A DNA stretch of 64,000 bases, taken from the NCBI RefSeq assembly GCF_001544295.1, contig NZ_BCQF01000001.1:1-64000 (forward strand), read 5' to 3'. The notes under the pieces are model-generated. The model made no database searches and had not been told where the DNA came from. It saw nothing but the letters and a program-made list of their open reading frames with translations. This document shows, one piece after another, positions 26,210 through 40,166 of this stretch (position 1 is its first letter; every line of letters begins with the position of its first letter). The translations under genes and the position numbers were made by a program. Source of the DNA: Enterococcus pseudoavium NBRC 100491. Lineage in GTDB: Bacteria > Bacillota > Bacilli > Lactobacillales > Enterococcaceae.

Positions 26210-27313
26210 ATGGTCGAACTGAATCTGAAGCACATAAACAAAAAGTATCCCAACAACAATAGCTATTCCGTGAAAGATTTTAATCTCAAAATTGAAAATC
26301 GTGAATTCATTGTCTTCGTCGGTCCTTCCGGCTGTGGAAAATCCACTACGTTAAGAATGATCGCCGGCCTAGAAGGTATTACTGAAGGTGACTTTGAAAT
26401 TGATGGCATTCGAATGAACGATACGCCACCAAAGGATCGCGATATCGCCATGGTTTTTCAAAACTATGCCTTATATCCTCATATGACGGTTTTCGAAAAC
26501 ATGGCCTTTGGATTGAAATTACGCAAATATCCGAAAGAAGAGATCAAAAAACGGGTAGAGAATGCCGCGGAAATTTTAGGTCTAACAGAACTATTGGATC
26601 GAAAACCAGCCGATATGTCAGGTGGACAACGGCAACGGGTCGCGATGGGACGAGCAATCGTTCGTGATGCGAAGGTCTTTTTGATGGACGAACCTTTATC
26701 AAATTTGGATGCGAAGCTACGGGTTCAAATGCGGGCAGAAATTGCTAAAATTCATCAAAACCTTGGCTCTACCACAATTTACGTGACCCACGATCAAACT
26801 GAAGCCATGACGCTGGCAGATCGTATCGTAATTATGAATCAAGGAGTGATTCAGCAGGTCGGCTCACCGCAAGAATTGTACAATAGACCCGCAAATAAAT
26901 TTGTCGCTGGCTTCATGGGTAGCCCAGCCATGAACTTCTTTGAGGTCACTTTCAAAAACGGTCGCATCTCAAATCATAAAGGCCTAGACTTGCCTTTACC
27001 AGAAGGACAGGCGAAAATCTTGACGGCACAGGGCTATGAAGGAAAAACTTTGACTTTCGGAATACGTCCAGAAGATATCACCGCTGAAGAGGTTGCTTTA
27101 GAAGCCTATGAAAATTCGGTGGTTTCAGCCACGGTGGTTGTCAGTGAACTGCTTGGATATGAATCCATGCTGTATTCAACGATTGGTGATACAGAATTTA
27201 TTTCTAAAGTAGATGCACGAGATTTCCACAATCCGGGTGAACAAATTGAATTAGCCTTTAATTTAAACAAAGCTCGCTTTTTCGATAACGACACTGAAAA
27301 AGCAATCGAATAA
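26210..27313 (+). CDS. msmX: Sugar ABC transporter ATP-binding protein, MsmX/MalK type
   Basis: A 367-residue ATPase. Walker A is GPSGCGKST near residue 38, the Q-loop is MVFQNYALYPHMTV, the signature is MSGGQRQRVAMGRA, Walker B is VFLMDEPLSNLD and the H-loop is TIYVTHDQTEA. The C-terminal 120 residues form the MalK-type regulatory OB-fold domain. MsmX-type ATPases often serve several sugar importers; here it likely energises the divergent MdxEFG system. It heads the plus-strand degradation operon, 14 bp before the neopullulanase-like gene. Confidence 0.94.
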   Translation: MVELNLKHINKKYPNNNSYSVKDFNLKIENREFIVFVGPSGCGKSTTLRMIAGLEGITEGDFEIDGIRMNDTPPKDRDIAMVFQNYALYPHMTVFENMAFGLKLRKYPKEEIKKRVENAAEILGLTELLDRKPADMSGGQRQRVAMGRAIVRDAKVFLMDEPLSNLDAKLRVQMRAEIAKIHQNLGSTTIYVTHDQTEAMTLADRIVIMNQGVIQQVGSPQELYNRPANKFVAGFMGSPAMNFFEVTFKNGRISNHKGLDLPLPEGQAKILTAQGYEGKTLTFGIRPEDITAEEVALEAYENSVVSATVVVSELLGYESMLYSTIGDTEFISKVDARDFHNPGEQIELAFNLNKARFFDNDTEKAIE

Positions 27314-27327
27314 CTACGGAGGTTTTT

Positions 27328-32361
<5,034 letters not shown>

Positions 32362-32374
<13 letters not shown>

Positions 32375-32397
32375 TCAATTAAGATTAAGCATCTTTT
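32362..32397. terminator. Terminator closing the maltodextrin operon
   Basis: AAAAGATGCTTAATC and GATTAAGCATCTTTT pair perfectly; the hairpin includes the last stop codon. Tails on both sides also allow it to serve the convergent kinase gene. Confidence 0.85.
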
Positions 32398-32399
32398 CA

Positions 32400-33056
32400 T
32401 TATTCGACTACTGCGCCTTGGACTTCTAAAATCTTCTCATCAATCAAACGGATAACCTCATCACGAGCAGCGGCATCATCAACAAAGTTCAATCGATCCC
32501 CGTCGATTTGGATCTTAGGACTTTCATTGTAGTCCTCATACCATTGATCGTAGCGGCTGTTTAGTTCTTTGTAATAATCATACAAGGTTGGGTCAAATTC
32601 CAATTGTTCATATTCCCGTCCGCGTTTTTGAATCCGCTCCATCATCGTCTCAAAGGATACACGGATGTGCACCAATAAATCCGGATGCTTTTTGTGGGCT
32701 GCATAAGGCAATTCCTGCATCATGTTTGCCAATAATTCATCATAGACCTTCACTTCTGTCTCCGTTGCCCGACCAAGATCGGCATTTAGATGAAACAGTA
32801 AAGAATCTTCATAGATTGAACGATCTAAGACATTATTGTCATCCTGCATCGCTTTTTTGATGCTGTCAAAACGTTTATTTAAAAAATAAATCTGCAATAA
32901 AAAAGCATATTGCTCTGGATCTGCATAAAACAGCGGCAATACCTCATTATCATCAATTGATTCATAAAAAGCCTGACTGCCTAAATGCTCCGACAGCATT
33001 GCGGTCAAACTTGATTTCCCTGCTCCAATGGTTCCTGCTAATACGATCACGCTCAT
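32400..33056 (-). CDS. Deoxynucleoside kinase (dAK/dGK family)
   Basis: A 218-residue salvage kinase. The P-loop is LAGTIGAGKSSLT near residues 6-18. The substrate and lid segments are NVLDRSIYEDSLLF and RIQKRGREYE; the DRS motif is typical of the deoxyadenosine/deoxyguanosine/deoxycytidine kinase fold. It phosphorylates deoxynucleosides to feed DNA precursor pools. Base specificity is not clear. The start at 33056 follows GGAGGT; a frame extension to 33137 lacks one. Confidence 0.9.
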   Translation of the reverse strand: MSVIVLAGTIGAGKSSLTAMLSEHLGSQAFYESIDDNEVLPLFYADPEQYAFLLQIYFLNKRFDSIKKAMQDDNNVLDRSIYEDSLLFHLNADLGRATETEVKVYDELLANMMQELPYAAHKKHPDLLVHIRVSFETMMERIQKRGREYEQLEFDPTLYDYYKELNSRYDQWYEDYNESPKIQIDGDRLNFVDDAAARDEVIRLIDEKILEVQGAVVE

Positions 33057-33323
33057 AAACCTCCAACTCACTTCATACAAAATATAGTAATAATTTCTCA
33101 ACTTTTCTAATATACCCCCAATATCTTGTATCGTCAATCAAAATACCTATCCAATAAATCATTTTTTTCTTCTAAAGATTGTTTAAAAAATCGCTGATTT
33201 TCAAAAACTTTTCAGTCGTTTCGTTTACTTGTCCGTCTTCTCTGAGTAAAATGGGAAGAGACCAAAGCAGATAATTATTATTATGTAAGGTTTCTATTGG
33301 CAATTCTAGTAAAAGATAAAATG

Positions 33324-33395
33324 AAAACAAATTGTTTTTACTACAAGTATAGTTCTATTAAAATAAATATTAACAAGAATAGTTTAATTATTCTT
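33324..33395 (+). promoter_or_regulatory. Two short palindromes upstream of the mevalonate operon
   Basis: AAAACAAATTGTTTT (33324-33338) has 7-bp arms around one base and includes a possible -35 (TTGTTT), with TATTAA 18 bp further on. A second palindrome, AAGAATA and TATTCTT (33375-33395), has a 7-bp loop in the probable leader. The 380 bp before mvaK1 otherwise show no coding frame. Confidence 0.4.
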
Positions 33396-33436
33396 ATGAG
33401 AAAGAATGACTCTAAAACGAAATAGGGGTTTTTTGA

Positions 33437-34378
33437 ATGAAATCGATTGGCACGGGTTATGCCAGCGGGAAAATCATCTTAATGGGGGAACATTCGGTTG
33501 TTTACGGGGAACCAGCGATCGCCTTTCCATTTTCGGGAACAGGTATCCAAGCAACGATTCGCGCAAATAAAATAGAATCATGGATCGAGTCTAGCTTCTT
33601 CCACGGGCCGCTTTCAGAAGCCCCAAATACGATGCGCAACGTGACCGTCTTACTATGGTATTTAGTGAAGCATTTTAAAATTCCAGAACCATTTTATTTA
33701 AAAATCGAAAGCTCGATCCCGGCAGAGCGCGGAATGGGCTCTAGCGCTGCGGTTGCAGTTGCTATTACACGTGCCGTTTTTGACTGGATGGAAGAACCCG
33801 CTACGCAGGACAAGGTATTACATTTTGTCAATCAAGCTGAAGCGGTTGCTCACGGTAATCCTAGCGGTATCGATGCGACAACCATCAGTGGTACTGAACC
33901 GATCCTTTATCAAAAAGGCATCGGCTTCCAGCCTTTCCAGCTAAATATGGATGCTTTTTTAGTCGTCGCCGATACGGGTGTAAAGGGGCAGACACGTAAA
34001 GCAGTCAAAGACATTGCCAAATTAATGGAGCTGCGTCCTTATGAAACCAATAAGCAAATGCGCACGCTAGGTAAATTAACCAGTCAAGCGCAAAAGGCCA
34101 TTTTACAAAACCGACCACAGATTTTAGGTGACTGTATGAATCAGGCACAGGGGTTATTACGATTACTCGGCACTAGCAATCGTCACTTAGATCACTTGAT
34201 CGAAACAGCTTTAGAAAATCATGCACTCGGGGCAAAATTAACGGGTGGTGGACGTGGCGGCTGCATGATCGCTCTGGCAGAAAATGAGACTAGCGGACGT
34301 CAGCTGCAGCAAATTCTATTGGATGCCGGCGCGCGAAATACATGGATCGAAGGGTTAGGTGTGTACGCACATGTTTAG
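33437..34378 (+). CDS. mvaK1: Mevalonate kinase
   Basis: A 313-residue GHMP kinase that makes 5-phosphomevalonate. It opens GYASGKIILMGEHSVVYGEPA, has the ATP motif IPAERGMGSSAAVAVAI near residue 95, a catalytic Asp in GNPSGIDATTI and motif III KLTGGGRGGCMI. First gene of the operon. The gene tail overlaps the start of mvaD. A G-run (TAGGGG) serves as ribosome binding site. Confidence 0.95.
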   Translation: MKSIGTGYASGKIILMGEHSVVYGEPAIAFPFSGTGIQATIRANKIESWIESSFFHGPLSEAPNTMRNVTVLLWYLVKHFKIPEPFYLKIESSIPAERGMGSSAAVAVAITRAVFDWMEEPATQDKVLHFVNQAEAVAHGNPSGIDATTISGTEPILYQKGIGFQPFQLNMDAFLVVADTGVKGQTRKAVKDIAKLMELRPYETNKQMRTLGKLTSQAQKAILQNRPQILGDCMNQAQGLLRLLGTSNRHLDHLIETALENHALGAKLTGGGRGGCMIALAENETSGRQLQQILLDAGARNTWIEGLGVYAHV

Positions 34379-35363
34379 TGGTAAAGCTCGAGCTTATACG
34401 AATATTGCCTTGATTAAATATTGGGGCAAGGAAAACCAAGAACTGATCATCCCAATGAACAACAGTTTATCGCTGACATTGGATGCTTTTTATACAGAAA
34501 CACACGTTACCTTTTCAGAAGAGATCACAGAAGATCAATTCTATTTAGACAATCAACTACAAGATTCGAAAGCGACCTTAAAAGTGAGTCGCTTTCTTAA
34601 TGTCATCCGTGATAAGGCTGATTGTTCACTGCAAGCGATCGTTAAAAGTAAAAACTTCGTACCGACTGCAGCAGGCTTAGCTTCTTCTGCTAGTGGATTG
34701 GCCGCTTTAGCAGGTGCCGCAAGTGCCGCACTAGATTTAACGCTCTCTTCTGAAGAGTTGTCTCGTCTCGCACGGCGCGGATCGGGTTCTGCTTGCCGCA
34801 GCGTGTACGGCGGTTTTGCGGAATGGCAAAAAGGCGATTCTGATGAAAGCTCTTATGCCGTCAACATTCCTAGCTATGGCTTTGAAGATGACTTAAGTAT
34901 GATATTTGTCGTCGTCAATGATGCTCAAAAAGATGTTTCAAGTCGCGATGGCATGCAGCGCACGGTGGAAACTTCTGCTTTTTATGATGGCTGGCTGCAA
35001 ACAGTACCAACAGATTTAGCTAAGGCGAAGCAAGCAATCGTTGAAAAAGATTTCACTGCTTTAGGCGAAGTAACCGAAGCCAGTGCATTGAAAATGCACG
35101 GTACCACTTTAGCGGCGACTCCGCCGTTTACTTATTGGTCAGCGGAAAGTATGAAGGTGATGAACCTCGTCCGTCAAATTAGAAGTCGCGGATTGCCTTG
35201 CTACTTCACGATGGATGCTGGTCCAAATGTAAAGATCTTAGTAGAACGTAAAAACGAAGAAACGTTACTACGCGCATTAAAGGAGCAATTGGGTAATCAA
35301 CAGCTCGTTGTCGCCCATGCGGGTCCTGCAATTGAAATTTTGACGGAGGAGGAAGTGAAATGA
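34371..35363 (+). CDS. mvaD: Diphosphomevalonate decarboxylase
   Basis: A 330-residue enzyme producing isopentenyl diphosphate from 5-diphosphomevalonate, with loss of CO2. It starts MFSGKARAYTNIALIKYWGK and has the ATP loop AAGLASSASGLAALA; the segment SGSACRSVYGGFAEW contains the catalytic-loop Ser/Arg. The late FTMDAGPNVKIL holds the conserved Asp. The ATG at 34371 overlaps the mvaK1 stop by eight bases; a four-codon extension upstream is unlikely. Confidence 0.95.
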   Translation: MFSGKARAYTNIALIKYWGKENQELIIPMNNSLSLTLDAFYTETHVTFSEEITEDQFYLDNQLQDSKATLKVSRFLNVIRDKADCSLQAIVKSKNFVPTAAGLASSASGLAALAGAASAALDLTLSSEELSRLARRGSGSACRSVYGGFAEWQKGDSDESSYAVNIPSYGFEDDLSMIFVVVNDAQKDVSSRDGMQRTVETSAFYDGWLQTVPTDLAKAKQAIVEKDFTALGEVTEASALKMHGTTLAATPPFTYWSAESMKVMNLVRQIRSRGLPCYFTMDAGPNVKILVERKNEETLLRALKEQLGNQQLVVAHAGPAIEILTEEEVK

Positions 35364-36448
35364 TCGAAGTATCGGCACCAGGAAAATTATACATCGCCGG
35401 TGAATACGCAGTGGTAGAACCGGGACATCCAGCAATTATCGTAGCAATCGATCAATTCATTTCTGTTTCGATCGGCCCTGCTAAAAAAAGCGGCAGCATT
35501 CAATCTGCGCAATATAGCGACATGCCAATTCGTTGGACGCGACGCAAAAATGAATTGGTTTTAGATATCCGCGACAATCCGTTCCATTATATTTTAGCGG
35601 CGATCCATTTTACTGAAAAGTTCGCACAAGAAAAAGGTAAAAAACTAGCCTTCTTTGATTTGAAAGTAACCAGTGAATTAGATAACTCTAACGGTCGTAA
35701 ATATGGTTTAGGTTCTAGCGGTGCGGTGACGGTCGCAACAGTTAAAGCCTTGAATGCTTTTTATGATTTGCAGCTTTCACAGCTGGAATTATTCAAATTG
35801 GCAACTTTAGCCCATTTAAATGTTCAAGGAAACGGCTCCTGTGGCGACATTGCGGCAAGCTGTTATGGCGGCTGGCTGGCCTTCTCTACGTTTGATCATG
35901 ATTGGGTATTAAACAAATTAGAATCTGAAAAACTAACTACATTAATTGAAAGTGAATGGCCTAGTCTAAAAATCGAACCGCTAGAAGTACCAGAGGATTT
36001 ACGCTTATTGATTGGTTGGACTGGTAGTCCCGCTTCGACTTCCGATTTAGTCGACCAAGTTCATCAATCTCGGGACGAGAAGAAAACTTCCTATGAAAAC
36101 TTTCTTCAAGAAAGTAAAAAATGTGTCGATCAAATGATTCAAGGCTTCAAACAAAATGATGTGACTTTGATTCAAAAAATGATCCGTAAAAACCGTAGTC
36201 TATTAAATCAACTGACCAGCCTTAGCAATGTTTCGATTGAAACTGAAGAATTAAAACGCTTGAATGATCTGGCAGAAAAATATGGCGGTGCGGCAAAATC
36301 ATCTGGTGCAGGTGGCGGCGACTGCGGGATCGTGATCGTTGATAAACGCGCAGGTATTCTTCCTTTGATGAGTTCTTGGGAAAAGGCCGGTATCACCCCA
36401 CTCCCTTTACACGTCTATCATTTCACGGAGGGCTACCATGAATCGTAA
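35360..36448 (+). CDS. mvaK2: Phosphomevalonate kinase
   Basis: A 362-residue GHMP kinase making 5-diphosphomevalonate. It starts MIEVSAPGKLYIAGEYAVVEPGHPA and has the ATP motif KYGLGSSGAVTVATVKAL near residues 114-131, then NGSCGDIAASCYGGW and AKSSGAGGGDCGIVIV. The start codon overlaps the mvaD stop (ATGA), so translation is coupled. The preceding GGAGGAAG is its ribosome site. Confidence 0.95.
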   Translation: MIEVSAPGKLYIAGEYAVVEPGHPAIIVAIDQFISVSIGPAKKSGSIQSAQYSDMPIRWTRRKNELVLDIRDNPFHYILAAIHFTEKFAQEKGKKLAFFDLKVTSELDNSNGRKYGLGSSGAVTVATVKALNAFYDLQLSQLELFKLATLAHLNVQGNGSCGDIAASCYGGWLAFSTFDHDWVLNKLESEKLTTLIESEWPSLKIEPLEVPEDLRLLIGWTGSPASTSDLVDQVHQSRDEKKTSYENFLQESKKCVDQMIQGFKQNDVTLIQKMIRKNRSLLNQLTSLSNVSIETEELKRLNDLAEKYGGAAKSSGAGGGDCGIVIVDKRAGILPLMSSWEKAGITPLPLHVYHFTEGYHES

Positions 36449-37481
36449 AGATGAACATGTTTCCTTGGCGCGAGCCTTCCATCAAAAACCAAAAGAAAAT
36501 GATTTTGATGCTGTTCGCATGGTTCACTCCTCTCTAGTCACGACACGACCAGAAGAAATTGATTTGAGTACCGAGATTCTTGGTTTGCAGCTCAGTGCAC
36601 CCTTCTATATCAATGCGATGACCGGCGGTAGCGAGAAAACTAAAAAGATCAATCATGATTTAGCGCTTATCGCTCGTGAGACAAATTTAATGATGGCTAC
36701 CGGCTCTGTCAGTGCGGCACTAAAAGATCCTAATGTGGCAGACTCTTACAGTGTGGTTCGTGAAGTAAATCCTGACGGTTTGATTTTAGGTAATATGGGG
36801 GCGGGCAGAACGAGTGAGGATGCAAAAAAAATCGTCGACCTGCTTCAGGCTGACGGCATGCAGATTCATGTAAATGTACCACAAGAACTCGTCATGCCTG
36901 AAGGCGATCGTGATTTTCATGAGTGGGCGCAAAACATTCAGCAAACAATTCAGCAATTAGATGTTCCAGTGATCGTGAAGGAGGTTGGCTTCGGGATGAA
37001 TAGAGAAACCATTCAGCAACTCCAGACACTTGGTGTAAAAGCTGTGGATGTTTCAGGGCGTGGTGGTACGAGCTTCTCGCAAATTGAAAATGCTCGTCGC
37101 AAAAAACGCGAGTTGAGCTATTTAGATGACTGGGGACAATCAACAGTGATCTCCTTACTAGAAGCCCAAGAATTTGATCCTTTGACCATTCTTGCTTCTG
37201 GCGGAATTCGCGATGCTTATGATATTTTCAAAGCTCTTTGTTTAGGAGCAAAAGCAGTCGGTATCTCCGCGACAATTCTCGATCATTTAATCAGCAAAGG
37301 TATTGATGCTACGATTGAGATGATTGAAGACTGGAAAGCCCAGCTTCAGCGTTTGTATCTAATGACTAATAAAAAAAAGACCGCAGACTTGATCCATAAT
37401 CCTGTCATCATTGGTGGGGCACCAAAAGAATGGTGCCAAGCCCGTGGCATTGATTATAAAAAGTTGGCGGTACGCAGCTAA
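36438..37481 (+). CDS. fni: Type 2 isopentenyl-diphosphate isomerase
   Basis: A 347-residue FMN- and NADPH-dependent isomerase interconverting isopentenyl and dimethylallyl diphosphate. It starts MNRKDEHVSLARAFHQ and shows FYINAMTGGSEKTKKIN, NVPQELVMPEGDR, VKEVGFGMNRET and the phosphate-binding ILASGGIRDAYD. It overlaps mvaK2 by 11 bases and completes the route from mevalonate to both C5 units. mvaE and mvaS are elsewhere. Confidence 0.95.
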   Translation: MNRKDEHVSLARAFHQKPKENDFDAVRMVHSSLVTTRPEEIDLSTEILGLQLSAPFYINAMTGGSEKTKKINHDLALIARETNLMMATGSVSAALKDPNVADSYSVVREVNPDGLILGNMGAGRTSEDAKKIVDLLQADGMQIHVNVPQELVMPEGDRDFHEWAQNIQQTIQQLDVPVIVKEVGFGMNRETIQQLQTLGVKAVDVSGRGGTSFSQIENARRKKRELSYLDDWGQSTVISLLEAQEFDPLTILASGGIRDAYDIFKALCLGAKAVGISATILDHLISKGIDATIEMIEDWKAQLQRLYLMTNKKKTADLIHNPVIIGGAPKEWCQARGIDYKKLAVRS

Positions 37482-37493
37482 TGAACAATTAAT

Positions 37494-37525
37494 AAGAGGA
37501 TGAGATCATTCGGTCTCATCCTCTT
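37494..37525. terminator. Hairpin between fni and the GntR gene
   Basis: AAGAGGATGAGA (37494-37505) and TCTCATCCTCTT (37514-37525) are perfect arms. The right arm is inside the last codons of the GntR gene. T-runs are short, so termination may be partial. Confidence 0.6.
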
Positions 37526-38147
37526 CGTCTGTGAAGATATTTTTTTTAACCAGCGCTTGGGCCTCTTTCGCTTGCCCTTCTAGCAAGGTCCGATAAAGCT
37601 GATTATGAATACTAGTATTGTCCTGATAGTCTTCCATTCGTAAAACTTGTTGGCTTAAATGACGTTTGAGCGCTGGCAGCAGCTCATTGTACCACTTTAT
37701 AAAGAAAGGATTGTCGCTCATTGCTACAATTTGCTGATGAAACGAAAGATCTGCTTCGATATACTCCGAGAACTTTCCCGCCTCCAGCAGCTGATTTCGT
37801 TGAAACAAGCTCTCTTTTAAACGGAGCATCTCTTCGTCCGTTTGATTCCTAGCAGCTAGGACAACGGCCTGACTCTCGATCATCGAACGAGCTTGCAAAA
37901 GGGACTTTGTTGAAAAATCTCCGATATTACCATTTTTGACAAAGGTACCAGAACCCTGCTTCACTTCTAAAACATTGCTATAAACCAATATTTTAACAGC
38001 TTCGCGCAAGGTCGAACGTCCGACTCCGACCGTTTCAGCTAGCTCTTTTTCAATTGGAAGTTTATCTCCGGTTTTTAACTCATTTTGCTTAATGTACTTC
38101 TCTAGCTGTTGAATCGTCTCGTTCACCAGATTGCGATTTTTCGTCAT
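37506..38147 (-). CDS. GntR/FadR-subfamily transcriptional regulator
   Basis: About 213 residues. The winged helix-turn-helix at residues 10-70 reads IKQNELKTGDKLPIEKELAETVGVGRSTLREAVKIL, followed by QGSGTFVKNG, the GntR wing. The all-helical FCD effector domain follows, with a metal- or ligand-type pattern FHQQIVAMSDNPF. It lies downstream of and overlaps an MFS transporter gene on the same strand, so it probably controls that transporter. The start ATG at 38147 is eight bases from GAGG; an ATG two codons earlier is possible. Confidence 0.88.
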   Translation of the reverse strand: MTKNRNLVNETIQQLEKYIKQNELKTGDKLPIEKELAETVGVGRSTLREAVKILVYSNVLEVKQGSGTFVKNGNIGDFSTKSLLQARSMIESQAVVLAARNQTDEEMLRLKESLFQRNQLLEAGKFSEYIEADLSFHQQIVAMSDNPFFIKWYNELLPALKRHLSQQVLRMEDYQDNTSIHNQLYRTLLEGQAKEAQALVKKNIFTDEEDETE

Positions 38148-39285
38148 TTTCATAGCCTCTTCCTTGAATTGTCAGCAGTAAAATCCCGCTACTCAAAATA
38201 ATCATACCATATAAAAAGACATTGAAGGTTTGAAAAATATCTACGAAAATCCCTAAAAGAATCGGGATCGCACCACCAACAATATAACCAAAAGATTGTA
38301 CCATTCCAGTCCATAAGCTAGCTTCCAATGGATCCTCACTTGCTTGCAGTGGCAACAGCATCGCGATCGGAAAATAACCGCCCAAGCCAAAACCAATAAT
38401 AAGAATGCCGATGATCCATAACAAAAAGGTATTGGTGAATAAACAGCCCATACCCATCACTAGCAAACAGCCACAAATCACTATCCAACTTCTAGCGCTT
38501 CCCCAATGATCCATTAAAACAGGAATAACAAAGCTGAAAATCATTTGTATAATGACAAATAAAGTTAAATAGTAGCTTGCTTCCCCGCGCGCAATGCCCT
38601 TTTGAACAAGCAGCTCCACCAGCCAGGTACTTACACCATAAAACATCCCCGATTGGAGTCCAAAAAATAAAACCATTTTCCACGCTTGGATTTTCTTTAA
38701 AGGAAAATCATTCGAAACATTAGCCGCTGCGGATTGGCTCACCTTCTTTTCCATAGTAAAAGACCAAACGATCCCAGCGATAATCGCTAAAATACTCCAA
38801 CTACCTAAAGCAAACGACCATGAAACCCTAGCTAATGAAAGGCTAAAATTTGAAGCCGCCGCCGAACCAACACCCATACTGATGGAATAGATACCAATCA
38901 ACAGCCCTGTTTGCTGCGGGAAATATTCCTTAATCAAGCCTGACAATAAAGGTCCGATGATGGCGATGGAAAAACCGATCACGATTGCCGAAAGGATTAA
39001 ACTCCAATAATTTGTGAAAACAATCCGACTGGCCATTCCAATTGCTAGTAAGAGCAAGCAAAATAAAATACTACGGTCGCGACCAAAGCGTTGCTGCATT
39101 CGCTTCACACCAAAAGCCATGATACCCATGCAAATTACCGGGATACTCGTTAACAGGCTAACCTGAAAATTATTCAGCTGTAAAGCCCGCTTAATCAAGC
39201 CGATTAACGGCGGAATCGAAGAAATACCCAATCGTAGATTCAACGCGACGATAAATACGACAAAAATCATCTTTCTATTTTTCAT
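38089..39285 (-). CDS. MFS transporter, CynX/NimT family
   Basis: A 398-residue carrier with 12 predicted helices. The pattern LNLRLGISSIPPLIGLIKRALQLNNFQ at the start is typical of the cyanate/2-nitroimidazole porter family, and ERFGRD-like loop QRFGRDRS lies between helices 2 and 3. The substrate is unknown. Its last 20 codons overlap the GntR gene in a different frame, an unusually long overlap. The start at 39285 follows GGGAGG; an extension to 39306 is not needed. Confidence 0.87.
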   Translation of the reverse strand: MKNRKMIFVVFIVALNLRLGISSIPPLIGLIKRALQLNNFQVSLLTSIPVICMGIMAFGVKRMQQRFGRDRSILFCLLLLAIGMASRIVFTNYWSLILSAIVIGFSIAIIGPLLSGLIKEYFPQQTGLLIGIYSISMGVGSAAASNFSLSLARVSWSFALGSWSILAIIAGIVWSFTMEKKVSQSAAANVSNDFPLKKIQAWKMVLFFGLQSGMFYGVSTWLVELLVQKGIARGEASYYLTLFVIIQMIFSFVIPVLMDHWGSARSWIVICGCLLVMGMGCLFTNTFLLWIIGILIIGFGLGGYFPIAMLLPLQASEDPLEASLWTGMVQSFGYIVGGAIPILLGIFVDIFQTFNVFLYGMIILSSGILLLTIQGRGYENDEKSQSGERDDSTAREVH

Positions 39286-39324
39286 AAAAACCTCCCTTAA
39301 ATTCATCTGATGTATTTAAAATTC

Positions 39325-39353
39325 ATCATACCATTTAAAAAGAAGGTCTACAA
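39325..39353 (-). promoter_or_regulatory. Promoter of MFS-GntR unit with direct repeats
   Basis: On the minus strand TTGTAG, 17 bp, TATGAT. The heptamer ATTCATC occurs at 39301-39307 and 39321-39327 on the plus strand, 20 bp apart; the second overlaps the -10 box. It could be the GntR operator. Confidence 0.45.
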
Positions 39354-39420
39354 GCTAATGCGGATAATTCTTTTATCGAGTGATTTTCTAATTGATCGTA
39401 ACTTCTCGCTGGTTCCAAAA

Positions 39421-39459
39421 AAAGATTTCAAGTCCAGTATTGGATTTGAAATCTTTTAA
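39421..39459 (-). terminator. Terminator of the coiled-coil protein gene
   Basis: AAAGATTTCAA and TTGAAATCTTT are the outer parts of a 16-bp stem with one G-T pair; a T-run follows on the minus strand. Confidence 0.8.
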
Positions 39460-39471
39460 TTTATCATTCTA

Positions 39472-39945
39472 TTATTTTCCAAAAAGACGTTGCAGCCAAT
39501 TTTTCTTTTCGCCGATCCGAATATTGCCGCTGATCTTTTTGGCATCTAACATTGATTGGAAGAAGATATTGTCTTGTAATAATAATTGATTAATAACCTG
39601 TAAACGTCGAAAATGCTTTTTCTTGTTCTCATCAAAGGTCAACTCTTCAGGGATCGTTCCCTGAGTTTCGAGCCGAGCATAGTCTCTTTGGATCATTTTC
39701 ATTAATTCATATTGCCGCGTGAGCAACTGATTGATTTGTTTAATTTCAGGAAGCGCTACAGACTTTTCCGAATCCGAAGGTGTGAATCTCTTTAGTGCAG
39801 CGACATAATCCTGCATGTCTAACATAAAAATATGGTTTGACTTACTTGTCATTAAATTTTTTTCATTCACTAAATAATCAATCAACATACCTAATCGCGC
39901 AGTTGATTCAGCCAGCTCATTTATCTCTCGTTTCAGTTTCTCCAT
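39472..39945 (-). CDS. Hypothetical helical protein
   Basis: A 157-residue, charged, mostly helical protein with no signal peptide and no transmembrane segment. Heptad-like runs at residues 1-30 (MEKLKREINELAESTARLGML) and 65-90 suggest coiled coils. The C-terminus is basic with a final WLQRLFGK, which may be a short amphipathic tail. I do not recognise a family. A weak ribosome site (GAAGG) precedes the ATG, and it has its own terminator, so it is probably expressed alone. Confidence 0.65.
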   Translation of the reverse strand: MEKLKREINELAESTARLGMLIDYLVNEKNLMTSKSNHIFMLDMQDYVAALKRFTPSDSEKSVALPEIKQINQLLTRQYELMKMIQRDYARLETQGTIPEELTFDENKKKHFRRLQVINQLLLQDNIFFQSMLDAKKISGNIRIGEKKNWLQRLFGK

Positions 39946-40117
39946 GCCCTTCGAATCCTTCCTCTTATCCTAATTCTAGTCTATCGTTTTTCACAGACTA
40001 TAACAATCAAAGAGGACCATTTTTGCATAAAATAATTGAATTTTTTAAACAAAAACAACTATTGTTATCTCCTTCAAATTTTTCAAGAATACTTTGGAAT
40101 AGATAGCTAAAAAATAA

Positions 40118-40158
40118 AAAGCCATTTGAAATCAGATAATCTGATTTCAAATGGCTTT
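40118..40158 (-). terminator. Terminator of adhE
   Basis: AAAGCCATTTGAAATCAG and CTGATTTCAAATGGCTTT are perfect 18-bp arms around ATAAT, followed on the minus strand by TTTATTTTTT. Confidence 0.92.
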
Positions 40159-40166
40159 CAAACTTT

